This document shows, in pieces, positions 62,990 to 64,000 of a DNA stretch of 64,000 nt. This DNA comes from an uncultured Lachnospiraceae bacterium (GTDB lineage Bacteria; Bacillota; Clostridia; Lachnospirales; Lachnospiraceae), in contig CATNCF010000009.1 of NCBI GenBank assembly GCA_950097145.1, positions 1-64,000 of the forward strand, given 5' to 3'. The notes below the pieces were generated by a model. That model searched no databases, was not told where the DNA came from, and saw only the letters and a list, made by a program, of their open reading frames with translations. The stretch's first letter is position 1, and every line of letters starts with the position of its first letter. The position numbers were made by a program, and so were the translations under genes.

Positions 62990-63444
62990 AAAAAATGGAA
63001 AATATCTCAAAAGACACCCTCCGGGAGCTGCTTTGCTACCTAATTAATGGAGGCGCTACTACATTGATTAATTATATGGTATATCTTTCCTTGCTTCATT
63101 CCAAGGTCAACTATCTTATTGCCAACACTGCCGCCTGGATTGTCGCTGTGCTTTTTGCCTATGCCACCAACCGGATTTTTGTATTTCACTCCCAAAACCA
63201 AATTGGGAAAGAAATGTTGTCCTTTATTTCCCTGCGTTTTCTAACACTGCTGTCGGAAAATTTGATGCTGTTTCTTTTTATTGGCTGCCTGTCCTTTTAC
63301 CCTGGAATCTCCAAAGTGCTGGTAAGCGTTGTGACAGTGATTGGCAACTATTTCTTCTGCAAATGCCGGATCTTCCGGCGCCCCCAGAACTGCCCAAATA
63401 TTGAAAAATCTAAATTTGACAAAGGAGAAATTATCCATGAATAA
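62986..63444 (+). CDS. GtrA-family membrane protein
   Basis: 152 residues with four membrane helices (LLCYLINGGATTLINYMVYLSLL, YLIANTAAWIVAVLFAYATNRIFVF, FISLRFLTLLSENLMLFLFIGCL and VSVVTVIGNYFFCKCRIF). GtrA/GtcA proteins flip undecaprenyl-phosphate-linked sugars. It overlaps both its neighbours (ATGA and ATGAATAA), showing tight coupling in the operon. Confidence 0.9.
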   Translation: MKKMENISKDTLRELLCYLINGGATTLINYMVYLSLLHSKVNYLIANTAAWIVAVLFAYATNRIFVFHSQNQIGKEMLSFISLRFLTLLSENLMLFLFIGCLSFYPGISKVLVSVVTVIGNYFFCKCRIFRRPQNCPNIEKSKFDKGEIIHE

Positions 63445-64000
63445 AATCAGTATCATCGTACCCTGCTATAATGAAGAAGAATCCCTTTCCCGGTTTTACC
63501 TGGAGACGTTAGAACATGTTTCTGCGATTCCTGATACTACTTACGAATTTCTGTTTATTGACGATGGAAGCCGGGATCATACCCTTGACATACTCAAGCT
63601 CCTGTGCCGGAACGATGAAAACTGCCGGTACTTCTCCTTTTCCCGGAATTTTGGAAAAGAAGCCGCCATGTACGCCGGCCTGGAACATGCGGCTGGAGAT
63701 TACTGTGTTCTCATGGATGCTGATTTGCAGCACCCTCCCAAACTGCTTGCATCCATGTACCATGCAGTAAGACAGGAAGGATATGACTGCTGCGCTGGAA
63801 AACGTGTAGGCCGTGAAGGAGACGGCGCCGTACGCAGTTTCCTGTCCCGGAGTTTCTATGCTGTAATTCAGAAGCTGACTCACATGAATATGAGCGACGG
63901 CGCAGGAGATTTTCGTATGATGAACCGCACTATGACAGACGCTATCCTTCAAATGCAGGAATACAACCGCTACACCAAAGGCATTTTTTCCTTTGTGGGC
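63437..64000 (+). CDS. GT2 glycosyltransferase, 5' part (window end)
   Basis: 188 codons, open to the window end. It begins MNKISIIVPCYNEEESLSRFY, has FLFIDDGSRDHTLDIL and the metal motif VLMDADLQHPP, as in GtrB/CsbB/DPM1-type enzymes that load a sugar onto undecaprenyl phosphate. GYDCCAGKRVGREGDGAVRSF and DGAGDFRMMNR match this subfamily; two C-terminal membrane helices are expected beyond the edge. AAAGGAG precedes the ATG, which overlaps the GtrA stop by eight bases. Confidence 0.93.
   Translation, partial: MNKISIIVPCYNEEESLSRFYLETLEHVSAIPDTTYEFLFIDDGSRDHTLDILKLLCRNDENCRYFSFSRNFGKEAAMYAGLEHAAGDYCVLMDADLQHPPKLLASMYHAVRQEGYDCCAGKRVGREGDGAVRSFLSRSFYAVIQKLTHMNMSDGAGDFRMMNRTMTDAILQMQEYNRYTKGIFSFVG

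Overview
The window reads as chromosome of a spore-forming, low-to-moderate GC member of the Clostridia, most likely family Lachnospiraceae. The reasons are the block hup-rqcP-yabP-yabQ-divIC-spoIIE-tilS-hpt-ftsH (same order as around divIC/spoIIE in Bacillus, without yabR and yabS/yabT), dipicolinate synthase genes dpaA/dpaB, Gram-positive type promoters and ribosome binding sites, an NADP-type glutamate dehydrogenase, and gut-type glycan enzymes. No species can be named from the sequence alone. No CRISPR array, rRNA operon, integrase, transposase or prophage structural block was seen.

Layout. 1-10.9 kb: cell-surface region with a secreted modular GH30 glycosidase, a DUF348/G5-like lipoprotein, an MBOAT/DHHW O-acetyltransferase pair and two tandem secreted repeat proteins ending in transglutaminase-like domains. 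11-27.4 kb: gdhA, thiT, an HTH-fused N6-adenine methyltransferase, small hypothetical genes, a ROK-controlled sugar transporter/dehydrogenase unit with matching palindromic operators, a type I toxin with a convergent antisense RNA, a MarR/MATE pair with a perfect 19-bp inverted repeat over its promoter, and a five-gene operon (lytTR, liaF-like, DUF3783, larE, tcdA). 27.6-33.5 kb: dpaAB with a SigK-like promoter, a sigma-like protein lacking key regions, an orphan HicB, and an operon led by a LytTR response regulator whose phospho-acceptor Asp is Glu, followed by a FliD-like protein and two unknown proteins. 33.6-36.0 kb: visibly AT-rich island with an AAA ATPase plus a small protein carrying a PD-(D/E)xK-like motif, beside tRNA-Tyr(GTA), whose 3' end is repeated twice in tandem. 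36.1-46.3 kb: GH13 amylase and the division/sporulation block. 46.5-60.1 kb: binding protein plus chemoreceptor, phosphoglucomutase, an Asn-rich PEGA lipoprotein, CotS-like kinase, cca, yqeY, NlpC/P60 hydrolase, hpf, an SDR, an XRE regulator and greA. 60.3-64 kb: YfhO-GtrA-GT2 surface glycosylation operon, cut by the window end.

The genes divide into surface glycan making and breaking, sporulation and division, core translation/housekeeping functions, and a few accessory modules. The most distinctive items are the ATPase/nuclease-like pair at tRNA-Tyr, the Glu-type response regulator operon with a FliD-like protein, the type I toxin locus, and a spoIIE promoter that keeps the unusual 21-bp spacer and Spo0A-box-like sequences known from Bacillus.
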